Of a DNA stretch of 64,000 nucleotides, positions 9,204 to 20,053 are shown one piece after another. A program made the translations under genes and the position numbers. The notes under the pieces are model-generated. The model saw only the letters and a program-made list of their open reading frames with translations. It did not search any database and had not been told where the DNA came from. The stretch is from Shewanella subflava (GTDB lineage Bacteria; Pseudomonadota; Gammaproteobacteria; Enterobacterales; Shewanellaceae): NCBI RefSeq assembly GCF_025971955.1, contig NZ_JAPDMX010000018.1, positions 1 to 64,000 on the forward strand, written 5' to 3'. Every line of letters starts with the position of its first letter. The stretch's first letter is position 1.

Positions 9204-9958
9204 TTCCGTGTCTTGATGTTCGTGAAGGTAAAGTGGTAAAAGGCGTCCAATTTCGTGACCATGAAATTGTCGGTGACATCGTCCCGCTTGCTGCACGTTA
9301 TGCTGCTGAAGGTGCCGATGAGCTAGTCTTTTACGATATCACCGCCAGCGCCCATGACAGAGTCATCGACAAATCTTGGGTCAGCCGCGTAGCTGAGCAA
9401 ATTGATATTCCATTTTGCGTTGCCGGTGGGATTAAAACCATTGAACAAGCCCGTGAAAAGCTTGCATTCGGTGCCGACAAGATTTCAATCAATTCACCTG
9501 CATTGTCAGATCCAAGTCTTATTTCGCGTTTACAGGATGAGTTTGGCCGCCAATGTATTGTGATAGGTATCGACTCTTTCTATGATGCCGCTTCACACAG
9601 CTACAAAGTCAAACAATTTACGGGGGATGAAGCTGCCACCAAAGACACCCAATGGTTTACCCAAGATTGGGTTGAAGAAGTCCAAAAGCGCGGCTGTGGA
9701 GAAATAGTATTAAATGTGATGAATCAAGATGGCGTGCGCGGCGGCTATGATATCAAGCAATTAAGCATGGTTCGTGCGATATGTGATGTGCCTTTGATTG
9801 CATCCGGTGGTGCTGGCACCATGGCACACTTTAAAGAGGTATTTGAACTCGCTCAGGTCGATGCAGCGTTAGCTGCAAGTGTTTTTCATAAAGGCATTAT
9901 CGATATTGGTGAATTAAAGCAGTATCTTCGCATCCAAAATATTGCAATTCGACTGTAA
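9185..9958 (+). CDS. hisF: Imidazole glycerol phosphate synthase, cyclase subunit
   Basis: HisF is the TIM-barrel cyclase that uses ammonia from HisH to make imidazole glycerol phosphate and release AICAR. The 257-residue protein begins [20 protein letters not shown], with the catalytic Asp in CLDV. It carries [21 protein letters not shown], the second catalytic Asp region [13 protein letters not shown] and [12 protein letters not shown]. Its first codons lie inside the end of hisA, and an AAGGAGG site at 9171-9177 decides the start. Confidence 0.96.
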   Translation: MLAKRIVPCLDVREGKVVKGVQFRDHEIVGDIVPLAARYAAEGADELVFYDITASAHDRVIDKSWVSRVAEQIDIPFCVAGGIKTIEQAREKLAFGADKISINSPALSDPSLISRLQDEFGRQCIVIGIDSFYDAASHSYKVKQFTGDEAATKDTQWFTQDWVEEVQKRGCGEIVLNVMNQDGVRGGYDIKQLSMVRAICDVPLIASGGAGTMAHFKEVFELAQVDAALAASVFHKGIIDIGELKQYLRIQNIAIRL

Positions 9959-9984
9959 TAAGCCTCAAACATAAGAGAGTCAAG

Positions 9985-10608
9985 ATGACACAAATAACAT
10001 TTGATAGTGCAAGCTTAGCTTGGGACAAACAGGACGGATTAATCCCCGCAGTTGTGCAAAACCACTTAACTGGCAAAGTGCTCATGCTAGGTTATATGGA
10101 TAAAGCCGCGCTTGAAAAAACCTTAACCAGTCAAAATGTGACGTTTTTCAGTCGTTCTAAACAACGTTTATGGACTAAAGGCGAAACTTCAGGCAATACA
10201 TTGCAGCTCATTGCTATTGATAAAGACTGCGACAATGACAGCTTGTTGGTTCAAGTTATCCCTAACGGCCCGACATGTCATACAGGTACAGAAAGTTGCT
10301 GGCCTGATGGCAATGCTCATTCTTTTATCGATAATCTCACCAAGGTGATTGTTTCGCGCAAAGGTCAAAGTGCCGATTCAAGCTATACGGCGTCCTTGTT
10401 TGAGCGTGGGACTAAACGTATTGCGCAAAAAGTGGGTGAAGAAGGTTTAGAAACAGCCCTAGCCGCGGCAACGAACGATAAAGAAGAACTGATTAACGAG
10501 GCCTCTGATCTGATGTATCACTTAATCGTGTTACTGGAAGATCAAGGGTTGTCGATGGCAGATATTAATCAAAATCTACTGGATAGACATACAAAAGCCA
10601 AAAAGTAA
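9985..10608 (+). CDS. hisI: Bifunctional phosphoribosyl-AMP cyclohydrolase / phosphoribosyl-ATP pyrophosphohydrolase
   Basis: This is the last gene of the operon, for steps two and three of the pathway. Residues 1 to about 115 are the HisI cyclohydrolase, with [32 protein letters not shown] and the metal-binding segment [11 protein letters not shown]...TCHTGTESC. The C-terminal part is the HisE pyrophosphohydrolase helix bundle, with [20 protein letters not shown] and [15 protein letters not shown]. At 207 residues it matches the enterobacterial HisIE fusion. It begins 26 bp after hisF. Confidence 0.96.
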   Translation: MTQITFDSASLAWDKQDGLIPAVVQNHLTGKVLMLGYMDKAALEKTLTSQNVTFFSRSKQRLWTKGETSGNTLQLIAIDKDCDNDSLLVQVIPNGPTCHTGTESCWPDGNAHSFIDNLTKVIVSRKGQSADSSYTASLFERGTKRIAQKVGEEGLETALAAATNDKEELINEASDLMYHLIVLLEDQGLSMADINQNLLDRHTKAKK

Positions 10609-10646
10609 CCACAATTCAAATACAGTAACTTAAAAGTAAAGAATCC

Positions 10647-10666
10647 ACCTTCTGAAGAAGGTGGCT
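10647..10666 (+). other. Palindrome after the his operon (possible terminator or repeat end)
   Basis: CCACCTTCTGAAGAAGGTGG forms a perfect stem followed by CTTTGAT, only a weak T-run. It may end the his transcript. It also resembles the CCACCTACTGAAGTAGGTG palindrome that closes the second copy of repeat family A, so it may instead be the left boundary of the element that follows. Confidence 0.5.
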
Positions 10667-10696
10667 TTGATATCACTGCCTAAAAGGGCGCTTTCC

Positions 10697-10870
10697 TACC
10701 GTGCGTTACAAGACGCTATCCCTATAGGCTCTACTAAATCATCCCTGATTTAGAAGCTTGTATCACACTATTAGCAAAGCTCACGTACCACTTGAGTTAA
10801 TCAGCTATTGAACGTACTTCAGGCAGAGCCTAATTGATGATAAGGGCCTAATGAAGTAGGTGGTTTAGGG
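10697..10870 (+). repeat. Dispersed repeat family A, copy 1
   Basis: About 174 bp that recur at 35014-35195 with most positions identical. Shared blocks include TACCGTGCGTTA, CTACTAAATCATCCCTGATT, TAGAAGCTTGTA, TTAGCAAAGCTCACGTA, CACTTGAGTTAATCAGCTAT, TACTTCAGGCA and GCCTAATTGATGATAA. It contains a conserved small hairpin, AAATCA-TCCC-TGATTT. Both copies lie between convergent genes in the same orientation. No coding frame crosses it. It might be a relic of an IS200/IS605-type element with hairpin ends or a structured RNA; neither is shown. Confidence 0.85.
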
Positions 10871-10880
10871 ATGAAAACAA

Positions 10881-10919
10881 AAACATTCCAGACGTTAAGT
10901 TCGGCTGGAATGTTTTTTT
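10881..10919 (+). terminator. Bidirectional terminator between hisI and the mscS-type gene
   Basis: AAAACATTCCAG and CTGGAATGTTTTTTT flank a roughly 14-nt loop, giving a 10-12 bp stem with an A-run before and a T-run after. It can end transcripts from either side of this convergent junction. Confidence 0.8.
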
Positions 10920-11042
10920 ATGTAAATCGAAGAACAGCCTGTTATAAATTCAGTTAACACATACGTTATCAAGTCGATGCTAAGGATTTATTAACTTAAT
11001 TTAAGCACATTTGTAATGACTTAACGACGCTACCATTTCAAT

Positions 11043-11915
11043 TTATATATTTTTATCACCATGATTGATCGTCAAATTACCATCAAGGTGAATATCTCTT
11101 TGCGGGTATGCAATACAAATATCATTTTGATTAAATAACTCATAAATTCTAAAACGAATTTCACTGCGTCGACGGCGAATGTCGGTTTCAGATACCGCAT
11201 TTACCCAAAATACCATGTCAAAAATGAGGGCGTTATCACCAAAATCTTCAAATAAAACAATAGGTTTAGGGCTCGGCAAAATATCATCTCGCTCTTCTAA
11301 AACCTGAAATAACAATGATTGCACCTTTAGCACATCGGAGCCATACGATACACCAACACGCACAAAAGTACGGGCATTTTTATCAATCAGTGTCCAGTTA
11401 GTCACGGTATTTTCCAGCAACTGGCTGTTGGGCACTAACATGTGAACACCGTCATTACGTCGGATCAAAGTGGAGCGAGTATTGATACACTCAACCACAC
11501 CGCGGGCATCACCTACTTCTAAGAAGTCACCTATGCGAATTGGACGCTCCCACATTAAAATCCAACCCGAAATAAAGTTGTTAATAATGTTCTGCGCACC
11601 AAAACCAACACCAATGGCTATCGCACCGGAAACAAACGCAAAAGCCGTTAAAGGGATATTGAGAATATCCATGCTCGTAATGGTTAAAATTGCAATCATC
11701 AATACCAAATACATGCGTGAAAATAAATGTATTGCATCCGCACTAACATTGCGTTTTTTCAGGGCTTGAACGATGATTTTGCCAACACGAGTGACAATAA
11801 ACCAAGTTAAGAAAATATAAATAGGGACTTGGATTATCTGTAATAACGTTATCGGACGATTATCATAGGTAAATACAACAAAGGATAATACTGACAATAA
11901 ATCATTAAATTCCAT
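11043..11915 (-). CDS. MscS-family mechanosensitive channel
   Basis: This is a 290-residue inner-membrane protein of the small mechanosensitive channel family, which opens under membrane tension to release solutes. Hydrophobic segments lie near residues 25-42, 65-85 and 90-112. The third merges into the pore-lining helix with GAIAIGVGFGAQNIINNF, followed by the conserved ISGWILMWERPIRIGDFLEVG of the beta domain and a soluble C-terminal domain. The N-terminal periplasmic extension of larger MscK/MscM types is absent. It is probably a single gene; the exact paralogue cannot be named. Confidence 0.88.
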   Translation of the reverse strand: MEFNDLLSVLSFVVFTYDNRPITLLQIIQVPIYIFLTWFIVTRVGKIIVQALKKRNVSADAIHLFSRMYLVLMIAILTITSMDILNIPLTAFAFVSGAIAIGVGFGAQNIINNFISGWILMWERPIRIGDFLEVGDARGVVECINTRSTLIRRNDGVHMLVPNSQLLENTVTNWTLIDKNARTFVRVGVSYGSDVLKVQSLLFQVLEERDDILPSPKPIVLFEDFGDNALIFDMVFWVNAVSETDIRRRRSEIRFRIYELFNQNDICIAYPQRDIHLDGNLTINHGDKNI

Positions 11916-11958
11916 TAAAGTGATCTCTTAGTGTAATGATGATCATATAAGAATAAGT

Positions 11959-12894
11959 TTAGTAGAATTGAGCCTCTCCGGGAGGACGGGTTTTTAATAT
12001 CTTCAAAAACCACATGTATTGTTCCGGATAGGCTTTTATGACTTGCTCTACGATTTGGTTTAATACTAGTGCCTCATTCTCTTTAGTGTCCATAGTAGCG
12101 GTTTCAACTTCAGGCAGTACCGTTAAATTAAACACTTTATCAATTTGATCGTATCCAATCGTCACAGGCATCACTTTTGCGTTACCAGCCTTAGCCAAAC
12201 GGCCAACAACAGGTAACGTTGCTTTGGTTGTACCTAAAAATGGCGAAAAAACACTTTGCTCTGGTCCCAAATCTTCATCTGGCAGATAGAAAAAACTGTG
12301 ATCATTTTTTAATTCAGAGAGCAAAGCGCGAATGCCTGCTTCTCGCATATAAATTCTGCCCCCCATACGGCTGCGTAAACGGTTACTAAACCAATTAAAT
12401 AAGTTGTTACGGTGAGCTTTAGCCATAGATACCATGGGTATTTCAAGATTTAACCTTAATCCTGCATAATCAATTGGCCAAACATGGGGCATGATAAAAA
12501 TAATGGGGCGACCTTCTGCCCTTACTTTTTCAACATGTTCAAATCCATGTAATTTAACACGTCTTTTAATATGGGCTTTAGAGCGGCAAAGTAATTCAGC
12601 CTGAGATAACAGACAAAGTACAAATGCATCGACATTCTGTTTAATCAGCTGATTAACTTCATTGTCGTGCATTTCAGGAAAGCAGTGGCGAATATTAATA
12701 CGCGCAATATCAATTGGCTTACGAGCGATTCGCATAACCAGCTTGGCCAACACATTTGTAATTGGATCACGGATGACTGCTGGCAAAATACCAAATAGAA
12801 ACAATATAAAAATTGCCAGCCACGTAGCCCAATTGCGTGGGTGTAATAATGCTAAAGTAAAGCGGGTATCAAAATACTTTTGTTGTCGAGCCAA
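11959..12894 (-). CDS. lpxM: Lipid A late acyltransferase, LpxM-like
   Basis: This enzyme adds a secondary acyl chain to Kdo2-lipid A precursors at the inner membrane, using acyl-ACP. The 311-residue protein has an N-terminal membrane helix (about residues 22-42) and the HX4D catalytic motif at His137-Asp142 (PHVWPIDY). FYLPDEDLGPEQSVFSPF and TKATLPVVGRLAKAG are closer to LpxM (MsbB) than to LpxL or LpxP as I remember them. It lies about 40 bp upstream of the mscS-type gene on the same strand. The LpxM/LpxL assignment is the uncertain part. Confidence 0.82.
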   Translation of the reverse strand: MARQQKYFDTRFTLALLHPRNWATWLAIFILFLFGILPAVIRDPITNVLAKLVMRIARKPIDIARINIRHCFPEMHDNEVNQLIKQNVDAFVLCLLSQAELLCRSKAHIKRRVKLHGFEHVEKVRAEGRPIIFIMPHVWPIDYAGLRLNLEIPMVSMAKAHRNNLFNWFSNRLRSRMGGRIYMREAGIRALLSELKNDHSFFYLPDEDLGPEQSVFSPFLGTTKATLPVVGRLAKAGNAKVMPVTIGYDQIDKVFNLTVLPEVETATMDTKENEALVLNQIVEQVIKAYPEQYMWFLKILKTRPPGEAQFY

Positions 12895-12957
12895 AAGATA
12901 AACCTCATCAAAAAATTGCGACCGAATAATAGCATGCTAATTTAGATCAGCAAATTT

Positions 12958-12992
12958 CAAAAAAAAAGCCACTCTACCTGAGTGGCTCTTTC
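12958..12992 (-). terminator. Rho-independent terminator of the pheST-ihfA operon
   Basis: On the minus strand, AGAGCCACTC-AGGTA-GAGTGGCTTTTTTTT gives a strong GC-rich stem followed by a long T-run, about 45 bp after the ihfA stop. Confidence 0.9.
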
Positions 12993-13035
12993 ATTGTTTT
13001 ACATAAAGCAGATAAGCTTAATTCAACTTGTGAAT

Positions 13036-13335
13036 TTATTTCTTGCCAGCGTTAGCGGCTTCTACTCGTGCTTTTAACTTTTGTCCAGGACGGAAAGTCA
13101 CAACACGGCGCGCAGAAATTGGAATATCTTCACCAGTTTTCGGGTTCCTTCCCGGTCTTTGATTCTTATCCCTAAGGTCGAAGTTGCCAAAACCAGATAA
13201 CTTGACCTGCTCACCATTTTCGAGTGCTTCACGAATTTCTTCAAAGAAAGACTCCACCATCTCTTTAGCCACACGCTTATTAATACCAAGTGTTTCAAAT
13301 AGATGTTCTGCCATTTCGGCTTTGGTAAGTGCCAT
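13036..13335 (-). CDS. ihfA: Integration host factor, alpha subunit
   Basis: IhfA pairs with IhfB to bind specific DNA sites and bend them sharply, in transcription, replication and recombination. The 99-residue sequence [17 protein letters not shown]...[20 protein letters not shown] is a typical DNABII protein with the beta-arm segment [18 protein letters not shown]. The alpha assignment rests on linkage: it follows pheT after 3 bp, as in E. coli pheST-ihfA. Confidence 0.96.
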   Translation of the reverse strand: MALTKAEMAEHLFETLGINKRVAKEMVESFFEEIREALENGEQVKLSGFGNFDLRDKNQRPGRNPKTGEDIPISARRVVTFRPGQKLKARVEAANAGKK

Positions 13336-13338
13336 ACT

Positions 13339-15726
13339 TTAATCCCTCAACGATGCGTTGAACTCGGTCTTCAGAGCAGATATTACAGCGTCCATGGTCG
13401 CAGTAATGTCTTTTTCTTCAAGCGTACGAGTAGTGTCTTGTAACGTAAGTGCGATTGCCAAGCTCTTTTTGCCGGGCTCTACACCTTTACCTAGGTATAC
13501 ATCGAACAAGTTTAAGCCAACCAACTGATTTTCGCCAACTTTTCTTATCAAATTAATAACATCAATTGCAGATACTTGATCATCTACAACTACGGCGATA
13601 TCACGTCGATTAGCTGGAAACTTAGATACAGCTTGGGCTAGCGGCAAACTGGCATGTAATAAAGCATCCAGTTCTAACTCAAAAACGATTGTTTTGCCAT
13701 TAAGTCCAAAAGGTTTCTCCAAATTCGGGTGGATAGCACCGATATGACCAATGACTCGATTATTTCTTAATATTTCAGCACATTGTCCTGGATGCAGCGC
13801 AGGATGTGTTGCTGCTTTAAAACTAAATTCAGAAGCGGCAACTGTCAAGCCGATTATTGCTTCTAAATCACCTTTTAAATCAAAGAAGTCGACAGTTTTC
13901 GATTCCATCGACCAATGTTCGTCGTTTTGAACACCTGAAATCACTGCACCTATCATGGCTTGCTGACGAACGCCTGCATCTGCATTTTCGTCAGGAACAA
14001 AGCGTAAACCTGTCTCAAATAAGCGAACACGGCCTTGCTGGCGACTTTGGTTGTAACCGACAGCGGTCAATAAACCGGTAAACATAGACAAACGCATTGA
14101 CGACATCTCTGTCGAAATTGGATTTGGCAAAATCATGGTTTGTTGTTCCGGATGAACAAGGGCTTGCATTTTAGGGTCAACAAAACTGTAAGTAATTGCT
14201 TCTTGGAACCCTCGAGCCACGAGCATGTTACGAACACGCTTAAGTGGAATGTTGGATTCTTTATGATCTGACATATTTAATGCAGCTTGCGGCGCTGTAT
14301 TAGGAATATTGTCATAACCATAAATTCGAGCCACTTCTTCAATCAAATCTTCTTCGATTGCCATATCAAAACGATATGTTGCCGTTGTCACAAGCCAATC
14401 ATGATTTTCTGTTACAACGCTAAACCCTAAACATGTCAGAATTTCTACAACATCAGAGTCAGGAATAACATGACCTAATGTTTTATCTAATTTGCTGCGA
14501 CGTAATAAGATTTTTGCAGGTTGAGGCAAATGTTCGCTAGCTAGCGCTTCAATGACTTGCCCCGCTTCACCACCGCAAATATCTAATACAAGACGGGTAG
14601 CGCGATCCATTACCTTATGTTGCAGCTGTGGGTCAACGCCACGCTCAAAACGGTGTGAAGCATCGGTATGTAAGCCTAAGCGACGAGATTTACCCATAAT
14701 CGCTAAAGGAGCGAAGAAAGCACATTCTAAAAGAATATCTTTTGTTGTGTCACTCACTCCCGTTGCTTCGCCGCCAAAAACCCCCGCTAATGCGATAGCT
14801 TGTTTGTCATCCGCAATCACTAAGGTGTCACTTGGAACCGTAATTTCATTACCATCAAGCAACGTGAGTTTTTCAACACCGTCAGCTAGGCGCACATTGA
14901 TGCCGCCATTGAGGGTATTTAAGTCAAACGCATGCATTGGTTGACCAAATTCAATTAACACAAAATTGGTGATATCGACGATTGGATCAATTGAGCGAAT
15001 ACCACTACGGCGCAATTTCTCCTGCATCCATAATGGCGTTGGCGCGTTAACATTGATATTTTTAACCACACGACCTAAATAACGAGGACATGCAGCTTTA
15101 GCTTCAACATGAATGGCAATCGGAGCATCAATACTTGCTTCAACAGCTTGCCAAGATGGTTCAACAACCGCTTGACGATTTAATACACCCACTTCACGCG
15201 CAAGACCTGCCATGCCTAAACAATCTGCACGGTTTGCGGTTAGATCGACATCAATGACGGCATCATCTAAATCTAAAAACTCACGAACACTTTGGCCAAT
15301 TGGCGCATCAAGTGGTAATTCAATAATACCGTCACTTTCGATATCGATGCCCAGTTCAGAGTATGAACACAGCATTCCGAAAGACGGCTGACCACGTAAC
15401 TTGGCTTTTTTGATTTTAAAGTCGCCAGGTAATACTGCGCCAACCATAGCAACAGCCACTTTTAAACCTAAACGACAATTGGGTGCTCCGCAGACAATAT
15501 CAATCAGTTCTGCTTCGCCAACATTGATTTTTGTGACCCGTAATTTGTCTGCATCTGGATGCTGACCACACTCAACCACCTCACCCACAATCACGCCACT
15601 AAAATCAGCAGCAACAGGGTCAACACCGTCGACTTCAAGACCTGCCATGGTAATTTGGTGTGATAATTCGTCACGGCTTACGGTTGGGTTAACCCACTCA
15701 CGAAGCCAAGATTCACTGAATTTCAT
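13339..15726 (-). CDS. pheT: Phenylalanyl-tRNA synthetase, beta subunit
   Basis: PheT forms the alpha2-beta2 synthetase with PheS and edits mischarged Tyr-tRNA(Phe). The 795 residues show the bacterial domain order: an N-terminal EMAP/OB-like tRNA-binding domain ([21 protein letters not shown], residues about 50-75), the B3/B4 editing domain with [18 protein letters not shown], a B5 domain and a C-terminal anticodon-binding FDX-ACB domain ([14 protein letters not shown]). It follows pheS by 14 bp and is followed by ihfA after 3 bp. Confidence 0.97.
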   Translation of the reverse strand: MKFSESWLREWVNPTVSRDELSHQITMAGLEVDGVDPVAADFSGVIVGEVVECGQHPDADKLRVTKINVGEAELIDIVCGAPNCRLGLKVAVAMVGAVLPGDFKIKKAKLRGQPSFGMLCSYSELGIDIESDGIIELPLDAPIGQSVREFLDLDDAVIDVDLTANRADCLGMAGLAREVGVLNRQAVVEPSWQAVEASIDAPIAIHVEAKAACPRYLGRVVKNINVNAPTPLWMQEKLRRSGIRSIDPIVDITNFVLIEFGQPMHAFDLNTLNGGINVRLADGVEKLTLLDGNEITVPSDTLVIADDKQAIALAGVFGGEATGVSDTTKDILLECAFFAPLAIMGKSRRLGLHTDASHRFERGVDPQLQHKVMDRATRLVLDICGGEAGQVIEALASEHLPQPAKILLRRSKLDKTLGHVIPDSDVVEILTCLGFSVVTENHDWLVTTATYRFDMAIEEDLIEEVARIYGYDNIPNTAPQAALNMSDHKESNIPLKRVRNMLVARGFQEAITYSFVDPKMQALVHPEQQTMILPNPISTEMSSMRLSMFTGLLTAVGYNQSRQQGRVRLFETGLRFVPDENADAGVRQQAMIGAVISGVQNDEHWSMESKTVDFFDLKGDLEAIIGLTVAASEFSFKAATHPALHPGQCAEILRNNRVIGHIGAIHPNLEKPFGLNGKTIVFELELDALLHASLPLAQAVSKFPANRRDIAVVVDDQVSAIDVINLIRKVGENQLVGLNLFDVYLGKGVEPGKKSLAIALTLQDTTRTLEEKDITATMDAVISALKTEFNASLRD

Positions 15727-15740
15727 CTAATATTGCTCCG

Positions 15741-16724
<984 letters not shown>

Positions 16725-17174
16725 TTATTCATCCACTGCATCTGGGCATTACTTATGCGATATTTACCATCATGTTTGACGGTAAGATGTCAAAATATCC
16801 CTTAAGCTGACTTAAATGATATTTTTCGATCAATTAAAATAAAAGAGACAAATTTTACGTTAGCAGCCAACAGATTACTAGACCTTTTTAGCCACTTATG
16901 TGCTGTTTTAGTTCACTCGCACCAATAATCATTAGGCTATTTTTGAATTACAAAATAAATTACCTCGATTGAGATTTAAATTCGGTGGAGCAAGCTCATC
17001 ACTGCGAGTACACTTGCTTTATGGCGCATTCGTTATTTGCATCGCCTTTATTTGGTTTATAAATTAATCAACCAACCTTAACCCTGAGTTTTAAACTAAA
17101 GTTAACCAAACCAATACCGATAGATGTTTATCGTATTTGGCTAAATACCAAGCCCATGACAACAAGAGGCACTA
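16725..17174. promoter_or_regulatory. Divergent pheS / chemotaxis-receptor intergenic region
   Basis: These 450 bp must hold promoters for pheST-ihfA (minus) and the receptor gene (plus). An imperfect inverted repeat, TTACCATCA-TGTT-TGACGGTAA, sits at 16766-16787, about 40 bp before the pheS start, and AATACCGATA/TATCGTATT lies at about 17112-17138. I see no attenuator with Phe codons and no coding frame. Confidence 0.35.
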
Positions 17175-18680
17175 ATGAAAGAAGTAAAATTTAGATGGAT
17201 AGACCAATATCTTATCCACATGACTTTAAAAACCAAATTTAGCATTTTAGCCATCGTTCCCATGTTGATGATTATTGGTTTAACCGTATTCCTCAATCAT
17301 CAACATGCTAATAATTTAATGTCTAATACCATTAATAATCAGCTGCAGTTCATTACACAAGCCAATAATTATTTAGATGATGCTTATAACTTAATCGATG
17401 AAACTAAGCATAATGACTTGAATAGCCAACTATCTAACACTAGCCAATTAATAGCAGTGGATAACCTAGATAGCCAACTACGAAATTTGGCTCAACAAGG
17501 CGGCGGTGTTGATATACAAGGCAATAGAATTCGTGTTGTCAGTAGCGTGAACAGTCATGACCGGGTCATTGTCAGTGAGCTGTCAGCCAATCAGTTAATA
17601 AAAGACGATACTAATACAAATGCGGCTTACGGTGTTATGGTGGTGTTATTAATCGTACTTTTTGCCTTTGCTTATTATATTTCTACCTTTGTCGGTGGCG
17701 CGCTATACACCACAGTTATGGCATTAAAACGTGCTGCTAACGGCGACTTAACCGGCCGATTAAACTTTTTCGAAGTCAAAGATGAGTTTAGTATTTTAGC
17801 AATCAGCATTGATGCGTTAGTTGAGCGGCAGCACACATTAGTTAAGCAAATAACTCACGCAACCGATCAAATTCGTACTGTTGTTTCAGGTTTTAGAACA
17901 ACCGCTCAACAAGGCCAATCGATGGCGGTTAATCAGCGCCAGCATTTGGATTCACTCGCCACTGCAATGGAAGAAATGACCGCTGCGGTAAAAGAGGTTG
18001 CACGCAATGCTGAGCAATCATCCAGTGAAACAGAAGAAACCAACAGCCAGGTTTCTGCTGGTTCAAAAGACATTGAAACAACCGTGCACGCCATTGACGT
18101 ATTATCTAATGAGATTGAACAGGCATCGAACGCCGTTGGCATATTGAATGATAATGCCAGTAAAATTGATGCCGTTGTCACAACCATTAATGCAATTTCG
18201 GAACAAACTAACCTATTAGCATTGAACGCAGCGATTGAAGCGGCTCGTGCTGGTGAACAAGGTCGTGGTTTTGCTGTTGTTGCTGATGAAGTTCGTACGC
18301 TTGCTGGCAGAACACAATCTGCTACAGTTGAAATAAAAACCATGATTGAAGCATTACAATCAGGGACGCGCAATCTGACCCAGTTAATGTCGCGTACGGT
18401 TGAACAAGCTTCTGAAGGCAAAAAACATGTGCTACAAACGGGTGAAGACTTAGTCAATATTGCCCATCATAGTCATCGGGTATTGGAGATGAGTGTACTA
18501 ATTGCGACCTCTGCTGATGAACAATCTGCCGTGGCGAATGAGATTGCGACCAATTTGATGGAAATTCGTAATCAATCTCATCATGTCGAGCAATCGGCAA
18601 ATCAATCGGTATCCGGCTGTGATGAGTTACACGCAACAGCTGAGCAATTAGACCAGTTATTGGTTGGCTTAAAGCTTTAA
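17175..18680 (+). CDS. Methyl-accepting chemotaxis protein
   Basis: This is a 501-residue receptor that passes ligand signals to CheA/CheW. It has a membrane helix at about residues 22-41, a short periplasmic part of about 115 residues, a second helix at about 155-178, then a HAMP domain ([22 protein letters not shown]) and a long coiled-coil signalling domain. The hairpin tip is the canonical [20 protein letters not shown]...[16 protein letters not shown]. The periplasmic part is too short for a dCACHE domain and has no recognised motif, so the ligand is unknown. No pentapeptide CheR tether is present at the C-terminus. Confidence 0.92.
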   Translation: MKEVKFRWIDQYLIHMTLKTKFSILAIVPMLMIIGLTVFLNHQHANNLMSNTINNQLQFITQANNYLDDAYNLIDETKHNDLNSQLSNTSQLIAVDNLDSQLRNLAQQGGGVDIQGNRIRVVSSVNSHDRVIVSELSANQLIKDDTNTNAAYGVMVVLLIVLFAFAYYISTFVGGALYTTVMALKRAANGDLTGRLNFFEVKDEFSILAISIDALVERQHTLVKQITHATDQIRTVVSGFRTTAQQGQSMAVNQRQHLDSLATAMEEMTAAVKEVARNAEQSSSETEETNSQVSAGSKDIETTVHAIDVLSNEIEQASNAVGILNDNASKIDAVVTTINAISEQTNLLALNAAIEAARAGEQGRGFAVVADEVRTLAGRTQSATVEIKTMIEALQSGTRNLTQLMSRTVEQASEGKKHVLQTGEDLVNIAHHSHRVLEMSVLIATSADEQSAVANEIATNLMEIRNQSHHVEQSANQSVSGCDELHATAEQLDQLLVGLKL

Positions 18681-18698
18681 TTATTTTGGTGTAGTGCG

Positions 18699-18731
18699 CA
18701 TTAAAAAAGGTGCTTCGGCACCTTTTTTAGT
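18699..18731 (+). terminator. Terminator of the chemotaxis receptor gene
   Basis: AAAAAAGGTGC-TTCG-GCACCTTTTTTAG: a GC stem with the stable UUCG tetraloop and a T-run, about 20 bp after the stop. Confidence 0.92.
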
Positions 18732-18784
18732 GTTTAAAATAAGCCTTGTGATCCTGCATGCTCCTTCGCTATTTCTGATTGCAT

Positions 18785-18967
18785 ATTAACTTCAACTAGG
18801 GTTTATCGATGGGCTCATTAAGCTCAATTAAACAGGTTGAGCTTTTATTGTCACAAACTTGTCATTTGTTTTCGAAGCAAGGCGCATTAACATGTCGAAG
18901 CAGGCCTATTGCACGTTAATGAAACGCAGTTATCAAGAAAAATGGCTGTTTAGCAAGCGTTTATCCG
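18785..18967 (-). repeat. Dispersed repeat family B, copy 1 (inverted)
   Basis: About 183 bp whose complement matches copies at 22271-22455 and 55083-55265. Read on the minus strand it contains GATAAACGCTTGCTAAACA, TAACTGCGTTTCATTAACGT, GCAATAGGCC, TGTTAATGCGCCTTG, ATGACAAGTTTGTGACAA, then the hairpin AAGCTCAA...TTGAGCTT and a closing AATGAGCCC...TTAAT block. It lies between convergent genes. Unlike the other two copies it is not just upstream of a start codon. Confidence 0.85.
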
Positions 18968-19082
18968 CCCGATCTGAGGTGTAGTAACCGTGATAAGTAC
19001 CATGTTGTGTCACCACTTAGCAACACATGCATTATCGACTGCCAAGATAGATTGCTAAGGTATGTATTTCACATTCAGAAAT

Positions 19083-19112
19083 TAAAAAGCCTTAACGTTT
19101 CCATTAAGGCTT
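19083..19112 (-). terminator. Terminator of the retropepsin-like gene
   Basis: On the minus strand, GAAGCCTTAA-TGGAAACG-TTAAGGCTTTTTAAT forms a 9-10 bp stem with a T-run, about 25 bp after the stop. Confidence 0.85.
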
Positions 19113-19134
19113 CAACAATCTTATTGATTAATCA

Positions 19135-20016
19135 TTATTTTTTTGAAACATCAACCATGTAATGGCCTTGTAACCAGTTACGCCCGATTAATAATTTATG
19201 GCTCATTTTGCTGCGATCTTTCAAATTAACATCAACCAGAAACTCTTGGCCAGGTTCTCCAACACTTAAGCGAACCATATAACGAATTTCAGTCCCTTGC
19301 GCATTTCGAATAAGTGAAGTACCACGAATTTTAGTGCGAATATCCACTTTTTTACCTTTATCATTTTCAGTGGTAAAGGTGATCATTTTACCGATATTAT
19401 TTTCCATATCGGTTTTGTCTTCTTTTTCAATTCGAAGATTGACAGCATGCAATGAGTTTTCAACCGCGCCTGTATCAATACGTGTGTTGTAGATCAGGTT
19501 TGCTTGTTTGATATTTAATTTAGCAATTGGGCCGATTGTCTTCTTTTCAGACACATCGACAATGTAGTCTTTTTTCAGAAAGTTTCTACCAATTAATAAT
19601 TTAAAATCCATATGACTGCGGTCACGTAAGTTAACGTGTATTTTCTTTAACGCATCTGGAAAGCCGACTTCTAAATTCACCATGTAACGGGTTTCAGTAC
19701 CCTGTGAATTTTTAACCGTTGAAGTACTGACAATTTCAGCACTCATGCGTTTTTTTTCACCTTTTTCATTTTCGGTTGTAAATTCAACTGTTTTACCAAT
19801 ATTCTGTTTCATCTTCTTTGCTGCGCCGCCAATGATCGTTAAATCAACTGCGTGCAATGAGGAGTTAACAGCCCCAGTATCCATACGAGCATGAAACATC
19901 AAACCAGACTTTTCGACTGTCATCATTTCAGTTTGCTTTAAAATCTGCTTATCTGCGGCATGAGCAACCGTTAAACTTAAACACAAAACAATGGATAAAA
20001 TAATGCTTTTCAACAT
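19135..20016 (-). CDS. Secreted protein with two tandem retropepsin-like (RimK-associated / PF05618-type) domains
   Basis: I start this at 20016 (MLKSIILSIVLCLSLTVAHA), which has an AGGAAC site and gives a clean signal peptide cleaved after AHA; a start 69 bp upstream would bury it. The mature protein of about 270 residues holds two similar domains. Each opens with an aspartyl-protease-like D-T-G-A motif (RMDTGAVNSSLHAVDL and RIDTGAVENSLHAVNL), followed by G-K-x-(V/I)-x-F-T-T-E-N, a GTE(T/I)RYMV strand and (K/H)LLIGRN(F/W)L. This is the fold annotated as 'putative ATP-dependent zinc protease'; activity is unproven. The tandem arrangement in one chain is notable because retropepsins normally work as dimers. 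Confidence 0.82.
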   Translation of the reverse strand: MLKSIILSIVLCLSLTVAHAADKQILKQTEMMTVEKSGLMFHARMDTGAVNSSLHAVDLTIIGGAAKKMKQNIGKTVEFTTENEKGEKKRMSAEIVSTSTVKNSQGTETRYMVNLEVGFPDALKKIHVNLRDRSHMDFKLLIGRNFLKKDYIVDVSEKKTIGPIAKLNIKQANLIYNTRIDTGAVENSLHAVNLRIEKEDKTDMENNIGKMITFTTENDKGKKVDIRTKIRGTSLIRNAQGTEIRYMVRLSVGEPGQEFLVDVNLKDRSKMSHKLLIGRNWLQGHYMVDVSKK

Positions 20017-20053
20017 GTTTGTTCCTAAAAATGGATATTGAGGGTAAAAATAA

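Noticed and set aside
16725..16900. Phenylalanine leader peptide (pheM-like attenuator) before pheS
   Set aside because: I read the minus strand for a short Phe-rich frame followed by a terminator and found none.
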